Below, piece after piece: positions 48,401 through 59,831 of a DNA stretch of 64,000 nucleotides. This stretch comes from Xylaria sp. FL1777 (Eukaryota; Ascomycota; Sordariomycetes; Xylariales; Xylariaceae). A program made the position numbers and the translations under genes. Location of the stretch: contig MU400708.1 in the NCBI GenBank assembly GCA_022578965.1, positions 1 to 64,000 on the forward strand. Direction: 5' to 3'. Positions within the stretch are counted from its first letter, which is position 1, and the number at the start of each line of letters is the position of its first letter. The notes beneath the pieces are model-generated. The model had not been told where the DNA came from, ran no database searches, and saw only the letters and a program-made list of their open reading frames with translations.

Positions 48401-50471
48401 GGTCGAAAGCAAACCATTAGCGAGAACGACAACCCGAATAAAAGCACGGAACAACACAGTATCCTAGCATAGCCTAGGATAGGACATGTGCGCACGATGT
48501 CTAAAGACTAAGGTATTGTCCCGCTCCCACTCAGTACTGCCCATTGCCGTCGGCGCCAGACAGTCACGAATTCTAAAGTGCATTACCATGCCTCAAAGCC
48601 AAGTCTATCGAAAGTGCGACGAATCGTTGGTGTTTAACCAGACACTGAAATGCGGACGGTAAAGAGATACCTTAGGTACAGTTCCCTCCGATTTCGAGTT
48701 CAAGCTAGAAAGAGAGCCGCTCGTCAGCTTCGCGGCGCAGCTCCCGCCTGAGCCGGTACGACAGCTATGATCTGGAGCCAGCCGCCGAACCTCGGTTAGA
48801 CGCTTGACTTATCTTTTGCCCAAGTTGCTAAAAGGTTGGATTTAGAGAAGCACACCTACCCGGTCCAAGTCCTCGCAACCGGGGAAGATTTGCTCAGAAT
48901 CAGCGGCTCCCGTATTATCCCTAAGTCCTTTAGACACGGTTCTTTTTTTCATTGACCTCTCAAGTCTGGCAGCGCCGCAAATGGAAGCCATGGGGAAGAC
49001 CCCCTCCGTCTCTACCTCTCTACTGCCGCCTGCGTAGTCTACAATAGGGGCTCCCTGGTGAAGAGAGGGAGAGAGAGTATACCGGCGATCTCTCTTATTT
49101 TTGTTTCCATATTTGGACAGCCCCGGCGATCATAGTCTACCTCACGTACAGTATCATGCTTGGAGTTAGTGAGCGGAGGATTCTCAAAACGGGCCGTATC
49201 ACTCCTGAACGGGAAATACTCGCCATCTCCCACAACATAAATTGTAGGCGTAGCTTGTGAATTTGAATATATATTGTGCGCCTTTATCATAGTGAAGAAC
49301 GGTGTGATACCAAATTTTGGTAGAGACATAGACTTGTCGCAGGATGGGGGTGCGATCAAGGAAGAGCCACTCCACCGGGAACAAACCGAATGAGAGCTGT
49401 GGTTCAAGTTACAAACGTCGTGTATCCGACTTAAGATCACACCAGCTCTTCGAGCTGATTCAATAATATTAGGGCTGATCTCGAGCTTCCTAATGAGAAA
49501 TTATCCAAATGTGAGCCATCCCATCACGGAGCCGAACGGTGAAAAAACGACTTGATGTTGCCTCCTTCGAAAGCAATGCGAGAAACATGCAATCGGGATC
49601 CCTGCCCTTTCCATGCATTTTGACCTTCCCTAAGCTTATCATCCCTAATCATCACCTTCCTAAGGAGCAGCCACTTATCCATACACATAGAGCATCTTGT
49701 AAAGGAGCAGCTTAATCGGTCCCTCTTCTTGAGCGAGTTGTCGAAAGCGACCTGAATAATGCTAGCAATATTTAACGGGCCACAACAAAAGCCCTGGTTG
49801 GTTGCTTAGTCTCTAGACCAGATTTGACCATCCGCTAAGACTTAGATATATAAACCGATACGGCTATTGTTTGCGAGGGCCGGTAGTGATATGTTCTTCT
49901 GGCCGAGGCATCATGAAAACTTGATGCATAGGAATCAGACACCCTCTCAAACCAGGAAAATTGGCGATTCACCTTGTAAAAGTGTCTCCTGGAGCTTTAA
50001 GACAATATAGGGTCCTCTGGAATACGAGACTATCTAGACCAAAACACTATTCACAATGTTAGCTGTTTGGGAACTAATAAGCTCTTTACGTTACGAACAA
50101 CACCTATAATCCAACTGTCTTTCCTACTCTCTGAAAGTCTCTCACGTTGTTAGTATACCCGAGTCGCTCTACTAGAGATCCTTAATACAGACTGCACCAA
50201 ATGGTCCGGTAGTTCTATCACAAGCTAAATATAGAGCCATACTCCCAGCAACGAAAGGCTAAAAGGCGCAGGCCTCAACAGACGAGTGTGCACATTGCCC
50301 GAGGGTAGGCCAACCACCGTTGAAATATATAAACCTTGATTAGGCTGCGATGTGGGTGCCAATGTGCTTAGTTCCGCTATATTGCTTCTACTAAGTCGGG
50401 ATAAATCAATCGAATTCTTGGTCGAGACCATTAACATGCGTCTGCATTGGGAGTAAGACGGCGCTAAACAC

Positions 50472-50638
50472 GCTGAACACCTTGTACGGTACCCAAATGC
50501 GTAGTTCGGTGAGACACCTGGGCCGTCCTACGCTGGACTGAGATCTATTGGGACCGTCTCCCGTTTTCAGAAGTGAAGCTATTCAGCCCTCACTCATCTG
50601 AGACATATTGGCGGACCCGAAGGTTAGGAAGGGCGGAC

Positions 50639-50711
<73 letters not shown>

Positions 50712-50838
50712 TCAAAAATAGTCACCAAGCCCGGCAGAGCCTAAAAAGGAAGTATGGACCATGACAGTTATAACAGATGATTGTATTCTTGATAAAGTCA
50801 ATCTCCCAGTCCCAAGCCGTAATACCAGCCCTTGTTAT
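50472..50838 (+). repeat. Dispersed repeat, copy B
   Basis: Second copy of the element at 27230-27541, same orientation, about 23 kb away. It is longer mainly because a GA microsatellite has expanded in it at the point where copy A reads TATATAGACTCAAGG. Both copies end near ACCAGCCCTTGTTAT. No coding capacity is visible. Confidence 0.8.
50652..50712. repeat. (GA)n microsatellite inside repeat copy B
   Basis: About 30 GA units follow a short TA run, with one interruption (GAAAGA) near the end. Confidence 0.9.
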
Positions 50839-51396
50839 AGACGGTTAGTTGCCTAGAGTTACGAAATTCAATCTATACTACACACGACCGGAATGTTCGA
50901 TTATTATGCAAGATGGTTTTCGAAAACTTAATTTTTCTATCATATTCACATAATATCAAATAATAAAAGGTTCTCAATCTATAAGGAGCTCTCAAGGCAG
51001 AACTTCTCCTTCAGCAGCAGCAACTGAAGCTCGAATGTTATAAATCGTACCATTTCTCTCATCGAGTTCAGAATAGATCTCAGAAGATATATCGAGACTA
51101 TATTCAGTTGTATTCTGTTATAATTTCCATACCCATTTGCCCAACCCACATCATAGTGTCTCATCCATATAGGTGTTCCCGTATACAACAAGATATTACT
51201 TTATCCACGGATGCCACATATAAGATACCCGTGTCTTGGCTGCCCCCTTAAGAGAAACGCGCAGACGTTTGTGTCCAACCTACCATGTCTGGCATTCTCG
51301 TTGTTTCAAACGCAACTCCTGAGATGTAGAATATAAATGATGCAAGGATGAGGAGATCTATTGACTTCTCATTCATTAATCAGCAAACTACTAAAG

Positions 51397-53077
51397 TTAC
51401 CAGTCTTGGAGGACCTTCCACTGGTCCTCAAACTTCAACCCAGCCCCTTCAATCAAGTCGCAGTCGCGGTGACCCCATTTACGTCGATAGACTTCCTTGC
51501 CCGCTTCAGTGAGAACCTCGAGCGCTTCTGAGAAACCCGCACTATCGTAATAGAACGGCTCGTCCTGGCCGCCGTGTTGGCCGGCCTGCCATGTGTTGCG
51601 TCCGCGGTCGCCATGCTTATAGTGGAACATGGAATCCGCGAGGCGGACTAGGGTCTTCCAGTATTCTATGGGGTCCGTCTTGTCTGGTGAATTTTCGTGC
51701 CGTTTGGTAATCACCTCGCTTTCCTTCGGCGCCGGAGGGTTTGGATCAGTAAATTTAGGCGTTATCCTCGGATCGCGGTATAAAGCAAGGAGATCATCCA
51801 ATACGACCGAAGTATCGGTAATGACGCCACAATTCACATCTTTCTTATTTAGAACACTTGAGTCAGTAATGTCCACGTATGGTAAGAATTCTTCGGGGTC
51901 TCGAAAGTTTTCTGATGCCGCAAAAGCAGAATATATCCATATATGCCCACTTGGGCGATTCGTGGCTCGAACACATGCTAAAAGAGGGGGGGGGGAAGGG
52001 CTCCGGTTACCAACCTGCGACCATTGCTTCATATGCAGACGTGCGTAAGTATCGCAGTCGGTCATGTAGTATGGGATGAGTGTGTCCCAACCGTTTATGT
52101 CTTCGATCGCTCTCGGATTCTGAAGAGTGAGATGATCGTAAGCGAAGAAGCGTAGGCCCCATCTTTCGTCTGTCGCCAAGGTACGGTTTAGCTCGTCGAG
52201 ACATAGTGCATAGAGGCTCTTATAGCCCGGCTCGCCCGCCCGAGGCGTTAGATTCTCAAAGCCATTCTCGTGGCTAAGAGCGAGGACGTCCACTGTATGT
52301 CTAAGTGAGCCCCGCTGTTATCCAGCTCAATAAACATTCCGATGTTAAACTAGACTGCAAATATTTTACCTGGCAGATAGTAAAGGATTACGGCCAAGTA
52401 ATCATGACACAAGTGACGGTGGACAATGTAAAGAAACAAGGCACGGGATCATACTTACTATGACTCCAAAAGTAATAAGGCCATTCGTGCATATAAGATA
52501 GTGAGAGGTAGAAATTCTGTAGCTGCGCGAAATTCAGTAGCACTGGCGTTTGTATAATATGAACGCCTAATTTCTGGAGTGCCGTATGATTTAGGTACCA
52601 GGGGTGCTGCAGGCTCAACTGGCCGCGCGCGTTGGCTTGCTGCATGCCTGTGTTCTCGACGACGTAGATCTGCTGGGCAGGCCAGCCTGCGGTGAGATAT
52701 GACACTACGGTTTGCAACAGCATGGGCCACGATCGCGTGAAGCCAATTATCAATGGGGGTGCGACGGGTAGGCCATAGTTCTTCCAGCTGTCCTTTTCTG
52801 GAACATTATACGGCGGGATAGGAGGCGGTGTTGATGTCGCTAAAGCCGGAAAGGGATCTGTTATCGGCGGAGGTGTGTATGAGGGCGCGGGTCTGTACGT
52901 GGGATGTGGCGGTCCTTTGTTGTTGTCTTCGACTATGGTATCAATTTGGTTCGCTTTAAACCTGGAAAACGAATCTTGAACTGTGTTGGTGTGAAGTACT
53001 ATAAAAACAAGGATCACAATGCTGAAGACCAGCATCATCTGGTATATTAGATACCTCGAGCGTAGCACCACCATCAT
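51397..53077 (-). CDS. Putative type II membrane glycosyltransferase
   Basis: Two exons, 52459-53077 and 51397-52292, joined by a GTAAGT...ACAG intron of 166 bp in phase 1, give 504 aa. One transmembrane segment lies at about residues 9-28, then a Pro-rich stem (65-105), as in Golgi glycosyltransferases. The lumenal part has a GT-A-like layout: IIGFTRSWPMLLQTVVSYLT, QQIYVVENTG, then YFWSHMDVLAL across the intron and YYMTDCDTYARL, with acidic DxD-like clusters that may bind the metal and sugar nucleotide. The donor and acceptor are unknown. A 33-bp in-frame segment at about 51977-52009 with ten consecutive G on + (residues VGNRSPSPPPLL) has intron-like ends but is too short for a normal intron, so I kept it as coding. 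It looks like a fungal-specific family I cannot name. Confidence 0.7.
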
Positions 53078-54920
53078 TAATCGTTGAGGATATTGGTAAA
53101 GGAGAATTTTAAGTTAACGTGTGCGCCGAGCTCTCTGGGTATAGGTATAGAGACAAAGTCGAGTTCCTAGATATGGAGTACACCAGTCGCCGACCAATAG
53201 CCACTCAAATAAAATCTCGTCTCGTCTTATTCGTCGTGACCTGCCCTGTTCCATATCACTTTACCGTGAAGTTACTCCCTGTAGGGGGCTTTGAACTCAG
53301 GCGGGGAGGCAAACAAGCATGCAGGGACGATATCGTATTACGATGCCACGGCTAGGGGAAGCCGAAGAGGGAACTACCTAGTCGGGGATACTACAACGCG
53401 ATAAAATGCCATGCGCAAGTAAGTGTAAGTTCAAGGTATCCCGCGTGCCCATACCACACTAGCTAAGAAACCGAGTATAGCACTACATACTTATGTATGA
53501 ATGCGTCATGACTTTTTGTTCACTTATATGCATACGGCTAGTTAACTACATATAACAGTACTCCCGGAGGTCTTAGCTCGGCGTATATTCTAGTTCAACT
53601 CGAACTTCAGATAAGGTTGTGTCGTGGCATGATGCCGAAAAAGAGTTGTCTCATGCGGCGACTAGCTCTGAGAATGCAGAGAGAATACGAAGCGTAATCA
53701 AACAGAGTTGCAAGAAATTAGAATTACGGTATTCCCCCCTGCCTGTCAGCTATTCTATACGAGAGCGGGATAAAGAACTGCATCTAGGCAACAGGATAAC
53801 TGCCCGTACTAATACTATTCCACGATGACAGTTCGACCGACTTCTGAGACAGGGCACAGAATGGATGCCCATATGTAGTAAGAGATAAAGGAGTGTATAT
53901 ACCTACTTATTAGGATTAAGGGAATATTTTTATTTTTATTTTTGCTACGTGTTTAAAGGATTCTGTGGTATAAATGCTGGTTAATAGATAAGTGTATAAG
54001 GGCTTGTTTCCGCATCGTGATCTACGTATTGGTCGGCTAACAGCCCACTTATTTGCAACCAAGATGGCCTACATTAAGACCTAAAAGGTCGTCTCTCTTC
54101 TCCAAATTGGTCAGATACAAGAGCGGCTCTGTACCGGGCAGATTTACTCTTGGTATTGGAAAATCATGGGTCTCTCCTGTGAGTGTGAAAGATATATGAT
54201 GCTAGCCTACATAATACATGCATCTTATTTTCAACCACTGTTATATAATTCACTATATGCTTTGCTATACTATCACTAGCATCGTGTTTTACACTAGACT
54301 AGCTAGGACGAACAAATATACCGAGGTCTCGAAGTATAGGTAACTATAAATACATTAGTATATAAATTTGCTAGTATAGAATTGTTATCGTGTAGAACTC
54401 GGCGCGTAGAGACGCTTTGCTGCGATGCTTTACAGTCTTATATAACTATGCTTGATCTTATATATCGAAGCCTACTAACAGTCACCCCCATCCGTTTCTC
54501 TGCATTGATAGGTTTAGATATGCGCTAGATATGCCATTTATCATCAGCTCTGCCTCTATCATCAACAATAGGCAAAGAAGGTCGGCAAAGAATTACTCTG
54601 TGTAGACGGACTTTGGCCTCACTCGCCAAGCGGGTCGGTACAAACATCGAGACTTACCTATCTAGGTTACATAATGACTTAATTGATTTCGTTACGTTTG
54701 AATATTATTGACATTACATACAAATCGCCATGCGCCCAAAGTACGGCGGAAGGCAAGATAAACTAGCTTAGAGTCAGCGTTTCATTACTCTTTTTATGTA
54801 TTTCTGGCCTGCGACTTGCTTCCTCACACAAAAATGTCTGCGTAATACTCCTATATCCATATATTATCTATTTACGTATACTTCTTGCTAACCGCTTCCC
54901 TCACTCACTTATTTTGAACA
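53078..54920. other. Intergenic region, no gene seen
   Basis: 1.8 kb between two minus-strand genes. Short ORFs at 53119-53355 and 53619-53828 lack features of known proteins. The first part probably contains the glycosyltransferase promoter and the last part the P450 3' region. Confidence 0.5.
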
Positions 54921-57295
54921 TCAAGCTGGGGTAACGCTAACCAAACAGCCATACAGCATAGACAGGTTAATCCCTAGTTTTTGGACTGGGGGTCGGATAT
55001 CTTTCCGTTCAATCGTCTTGAATGCCTGTAATAGGCGGAACGTGATCAAGGCCATCTGCGTCAACGCGAATTGCTGCCCGATGCAGATGCGTGGACCCGC
55101 GTTAAACGGAAGGTACTCGTATCTGATTTTGAGACACCTAAATTAGCTAAAATGATAATCCGCATCGGCTTACAAAATGAAAGTAAAGAGGGGGACGGTA
55201 AGAGAAAATTACAATAATTAGACTGAATAGATGCATAATACTGCTTTAAGGGGTATAACAAGAATGGAGAGAAAAGAATTAAAAAAAAGAACCACGAACG
55301 TAACCCTCAAGTTCTCCCACCTCTCAGGCCGAAATTCATCAGCATCGGCGCCAAAGAGATCCTTCCGCCGATGCATAACCCAAGGGAGATATCTCAGACT
55401 GGTACCCTTATTAACGAAAACAGGCGATCTGCCGTCCGCTCCACCGCCCCTAGGCAGGATTGTGTCGCGAACAGCCTCTCTCTGATTTGAAGCCACAGGC
55501 GGGTTAAGCCGAAGAGCCTCCTTGAGTACCCAGTTAAGATACTTCATATTTCGCAGATCCTCCCACGTCGGGTTCTCTCGGCCTAACTCCCGTATCTCGT
55601 CGCGAATAGTCGTCACGACATCGGGGCGTCGTGAAAGCTCGAAGAAGAGGTAGGACAGCACGCTAGTCGTCGTATCGCGGCCAGCGGTAAATATACTGAG
55701 AACTGCGGGAAGAAAGGATGGGCGTCAGCAATGCCTCTTAAAGTGGTGAAGGCTCACTTCTGAGACAGAAAAATGTAATTAATCGTTATCACAAGATTCC
55801 ACCTTGGTCGTAGCTAGAATGAGATATTGACGCCGAGAAGCAAGAAAGTGGCAAGGAGGACGTATAGTAAAGAAAGGAACGAAATCTCACGGTGGTCACA
55901 AATCACTTCGTCCGATTCACCTGACTTGAGGAGCTCATCGAGGAAGACATACTTCCTAGAATTACCGTGATGCGAGTTCGTACCGGGACGATCACGTACG
56001 TCACGCACGAACCGCTTCACGAACGCCCTCATGAAGCGCGAGTACTCGTCCAGCTCAGGATCGGATCTGAGTAAGGTCAGCCATCCCAAGCGGGCGCGCC
56101 ACGCGATCTTTTGCATGGATTCGTCGAAGTATCTGCCGAACTTGTAGCTGTCCTGGGGCGCGGAACCCTGCAAGTCAGTCGACTGGCCGAACATGAAATC
56201 AGAGATACTGTCCGTTGTCATCATAGAGAACATAGCCTGTAGGTCAAAGCTGGTGGATATCGCGCCGTCGGCGGTAGTGGCCCGGATGCGCGCAATGAGT
56301 TTATCTACGTGTCGGTCGACACACGCGAGATCTGATATCTGATCTCGCACAAATGCTGGGCGTAGGATGGCGCGCGAGTGCTGCCATTCGGCGCCGTTGG
56401 TTGTGAAAATAGAGTCTGTGGGTGGCTTGTTAACCGTACATTTACTACGCATATACACACATATAGATGATATGATGTGATATAACGCTAATCTCAGCAA
56501 CAAATACAGCAACAACAGAAATACGCTATTAGCCTTGCTACCAGCCGTATGAATTCCCATCTAAAACGATAACCCCATTCCCTGTGGTCGGTGAATTATG
56601 TTGGGTTAGTGTCCCGTGAACACATAAATATATATACATGCAGTGAGACATAGCTAAGTCAGTCTCATGTATATTGCTTTCCTGTATGGAGGTAGGTATG
56701 CGTATGCATGTCTCAATCATGAACGAACGGAAGGCGCTTTTCAAACTCCAACCGTATAGATAAGTCCAAAAAAAAAATTAAAATAGACGGACTCACGCTT
56801 CCCAAGAACCGGCAAAAAGCTATTAATGCGAATGCTCGGCAATGCCCAGTCCTCAAAACGAGTACTAAGTACGGCCTTGACGTTCTCTGGCTCGTCGGTC
56901 GTAATGCAAGGCGTCCACTCGGGGAAGACGCCGTGGGTGAAGGTGTGTCCTAGTGTCTCTAGGACTTCCCGTCTCCTCTGCAGCATGACATTCTCTCTGA
57001 GTGCCCGCGCCGTCTGCACGAGATACCGCAGACCAAGAAGGTCGTTTTGCGGGTACTTCGGAGTCGGCTTACACCCGTGCCGGGCCACTTCAGCATAGTA
57101 CTGGTGGTCGGCGCGCAGAGGGCCGAAGGCGTATGCCGCGAGGATGGCGAGCAGAGCCAGCGGTATGTGCACTTGGACGTGGACGAGCCGTCCCGCTGCT
57201 AGGACGGCGACAGCGACGCTTGCGGTGTAGTACCGGAGGCGCGCAGCGCGGGGGAACGAGTCGACAGAGTCCCGGCCAGGCTTGGAGAACAGCAT
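54921..57295 (-). CDS. Cytochrome P450, CYP52/CYP539-like, with a problematic last junction
   Basis: Membrane-anchored P450 monooxygenase resembling the CYP52/CYP539 group, whose characterised members often hydroxylate fatty acids or alkanes. Exons (transcript order): 56797-57295, 55891-56415, 55305-55702, then 54921-55122. The first three join in phase. Motifs: N-terminal anchor; SIFTTNGAEWQHSRAILRPAF; I-helix FTAGRDTTTS; ExxR as KEALRLNP; PERWENLR; heme loop FNAGPRICIGQ in the last exon, with its Cys. With the GTTACG donor after ENLR (55305) the heme exon is one base out of phase. An AG|GTGGGA donor at 55321 restores the frame (535 aa, or 540 with a TTTAG acceptor 15 bp upstream) but removes the conserved WENLR. 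So the gene may be mutated, or use an unusual splice. Confidence 0.85.
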
Positions 57296-58999
57296 GGCTG
57301 ATGTTCAGCTATCTATCTTGTGGGAGGAGGTTCTTTTCCAATATCGATATCAATGCGAACGGGTGTCGATCATTCAGATACCAGATACCAGATACCGTCT
57401 GATTCACGACAGTGACACTGACAGCTACACTGACCCAATACTACCAAAAATACGGGCGATGATGATGCTGGCGAGAGGCGCTGGGCGTACATACGGGGTC
57501 AGGGTAAGATTGAGGGGTTGGATATATAAGTATTTACATATACGATGCAAGACTGTATACCTTACATACCTACCTACCTACATATGTAGTAGAGGTACAC
57601 TGAGTAAGTAAGTACATAAGTACATACCTACTGCGTAAGGCAAGACCTCTACCTAGTCCTGTAGCATGTGACGGCGGTGGTGAATACCTAGGCCACTGAT
57701 AATTACACACCTACCGTCCTTCGATTGATTGGCCTACCTACATACCTATGTAGGTACCTACGGAGGACCCCATTTTAGGTCACTCTGTTACATGAGTCCT
57801 GCAAACATTACAGGGTCAAAACAACTCAGTTCCAACCTTTTGAAGTCGTACAATGTTGAAGGAATGGCAATGTTAGAGAAATAACATGATGTTTCCATAC
57901 TTTTAGAATTTAAAAAAGAAAAAAAGGAAGAAAAAAGAAAGTTTGAACAAAATATTTCAGAATTACAGTTGCACAACAGAATAGTAAAAACTTAGGTACT
58001 TATATTTACAATACCTGTAACAAAGTGCCAAAGAATCTAGCAAAGTGCTGTAGCCATAATCACCAGGGCAGAGTTCCAGCCTGTTAAGTCGGTTACATAC
58101 ACACATACCTCATACCTAGTTTCAGCGTCTTGGTTTTTGTACCTAACGTAGGGTGGTTGTAAATTTGTCGTCATGCTTGTTCCTGTTTTATGGTCATAAA
58201 GAATTAGGTAGGTGGTTGATGAACTCACCCGTACAGTACCCCCGTGTTTTGTCTTAGATAGACTTGATATCTCCTAATAACTACTATCTACGTATTAATC
58301 ATCGAATATTTAACTTCATCAAAACTCAAACGAGCTCTGCAATACATTGAACATTTTATTCGGGTCTGTTTGAGCTACATGGCCACCCACTATACACTAA
58401 CTTGTAGGCATTCATGACGAGCACCGACAAAACCCGAGGGGTCTTACAATCTGCTACCGTCGAAACCCCTCCCTCCTAGAAAAATAATCCAAAAGATATC
58501 AAGGCCACTCGACTCGTGGAAGTGATATATATAAAGAAAGCAGACGACGCCGTTTCAATGCAATGCAATGCAATGCAAAAAGATACATGTAACTAGCCCG
58601 ATTTAAAAAAAAAAAATAACGCATGCCTACCAAGTTGAACTCCATAAGCTCATGCAAGTTCTGTTCATATGCTAAATGATGTGTCTAATCATAATCATAA
58701 TCATAATCTAAGCCGCCGGCATTCACTCGCGACTAGTTTGTAGCGTTGAAAAAGAGACCAACTAGGGTTTGGGCTCGTACGTCTAATTGACAAGATAAAT
58801 GCGGATTCGTGCGGTTATCTTCATGATCAATATGCTCCTAGAGCTGTCGTCGCGCGGTATCGGGGACAGCGAATGCAAAACACGATGGGTATCTTAAAGA
58901 CAAGAAGGCTTGACTGTCCCTTCCAGAGCCGGCGGAGGAATCCAATCACAAAAAGAAAGGGGGAAAAGACATTGTAACACCATTCCAATGTCATGATGA
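57296..58999. other. Intergenic region, no gene seen
   Basis: 1.7 kb upstream of the P450 and downstream of the His-rich gene. It holds runs of TACCTACC at 57570-57740 and a CAATG pentanucleotide array. No ORF is supported. Confidence 0.5.
58556..58577. repeat. (CAATG)n pentanucleotide repeat
   Basis: Four full CAATG units plus CAA. A separate AATCAT trinucleotide-like array (ATCATA repeated) sits about 110 bp further at 58688-58707. Confidence 0.8.
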
Positions 59000-59689
59000 T
59001 CAGTGTCTCTTCTGCTCGTTATTGCCCGGGACATTCTTCGTACTCGACGATATGCGGTGGTGTGGCTGATGGTGATGACGCTGCTCGTGGTGGTGGAGGT
59101 GGTGTTGATGGTGATGGTGATGAGGATGGTGCTGCTGTCGCATTCTTTGGCGGCCGCGGCGTTCCTCATGCTCTTCCATGGGATAACTGAGCGACTGTCT
59201 CTCCTCCTCATACCATGCGCTAAGGCTCTTCCCGCCGAACATGAGATCTTCGTCATCGATGACGATGGGCTCCGTCCAGGCATGACCACCGTGTTGCTCA
59301 TCGGGTACGTCGACGTCGGGAAGGTAGTAGTACTGCGCATCGTCCAGCGGAGGATGGACCGGGGCTGTGGTGGTAACCATTTTGAGAGGCGATGGACCGT
59401 GGGGGTTCTGCGACGATGACGAGGGCTTCGAGGACTTATGTAGTGTCCTCGGAGAATGATGAGTGACTGGCGAATGCGATGAACGCGTTCCGGAGTGGGC
59501 GAGGCGATGGGGCGATGATGGAATGTGCGGCGACTGGATGCGATGGCTGTGTGGCGACGTCGGTCTGCCGCGAGGCTTCTGTGGCTCCAATTCTTGGTGC
59601 TGGTCTGCTTGCTGGTGTTGCTGGTGTTGTCGATGGTGATGTCGTCGTCTGGTATAGTCGTCAGAGAGACGCGGGCTATTTCGTGTCAT
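59000..59689 (-). CDS. His-rich, largely disordered hypothetical protein
   Basis: Single ORF of 229 aa. The first 100 residues are rich in Gln, His, Ser, Pro and Arg and look disordered. Residues about 104-175 are more protein-like, including the stretch IVIDDEDLMFGGKSLSAWYE. The C-terminal 40 residues are a His-rich tract (PHHHHHQHHLHHHEQRHHH) that could bind metal ions or be simple-sequence drift. No signal peptide, membrane segment or catalytic motif is seen. Only the middle block suggests real conservation, so I treat it as a gene of unknown function. Confidence 0.55.
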   Translation of the reverse strand: MTRNSPRLSDDYTRRRHHHRQHQQHQQADQHQELEPQKPRGRPTSPHSHRIQSPHIPSSPHRLAHSGTRSSHSPVTHHSPRTLHKSSKPSSSSQNPHGPSPLKMVTTTAPVHPPLDDAQYYYLPDVDVPDEQHGGHAWTEPIVIDDEDLMFGGKSLSAWYEEERQSLSYPMEEHEERRGRQRMRQQHHPHHHHHQHHLHHHEQRHHHQPHHRISSSTKNVPGNNEQKRH

Positions 59690-59813
59690 GAGCAGGCCGA
59701 CTGTGTAGGTTGACGTGGAGGATAGAATCAGGGATAGAGGCGGCGAAGCGGCGGGACAACGACTGCATATATACCTGCTATATGGTCGGGTGTGTAACGT
59801 GACTCGGATTGAA

Positions 59814-59831
59814 CGAGAGAGAGAGAGAGAG
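59814..59831. repeat. (GA)n microsatellite
   Basis: Nine GA units in the region upstream of the His-rich ORF, followed by GTGTGTG. Confidence 0.85.

Larger units (their letters stand above)
39474..51396. other. 12 kb gene-free region of ordinary base composition
   Basis: No ORF here shows a recognisable domain, and none is longer than about 130 codons. Those present lack conserved-looking motifs, overlap each other on both strands and have ordinary random composition. GC content is normal, unlike the RIP-like islands. The longest, on the minus strand at 49039-49440, is unrecognised. The region carries copy B of the dispersed repeat, a GA microsatellite and many TACCTA-type motifs. It could be decayed repeats, lost genes or noncoding transcription units; none of these can be demonstrated by eye. 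Confidence 0.55.

Noticed and set aside
49039..49440. Longest ORF in the gene-free region (133 codons, minus strand)
   Set aside because: No recognised domain, no introns or promoter-like context, and another overlapping ORF in a different frame. I cannot separate it from chance.
52458..52730. Minus-strand ORF overlapping the glycosyltransferase first exon
   Set aside because: It is an alternate frame of the same exon with no domain features.
7892..57295. A biosynthetic gene cluster linking the NRPS-like gene with the permease and P450
   Set aside because: The genes are 8-39 kb apart, separated by housekeeping genes and islands. There is no shared orientation, regulator or transporter, so I do not call a cluster.
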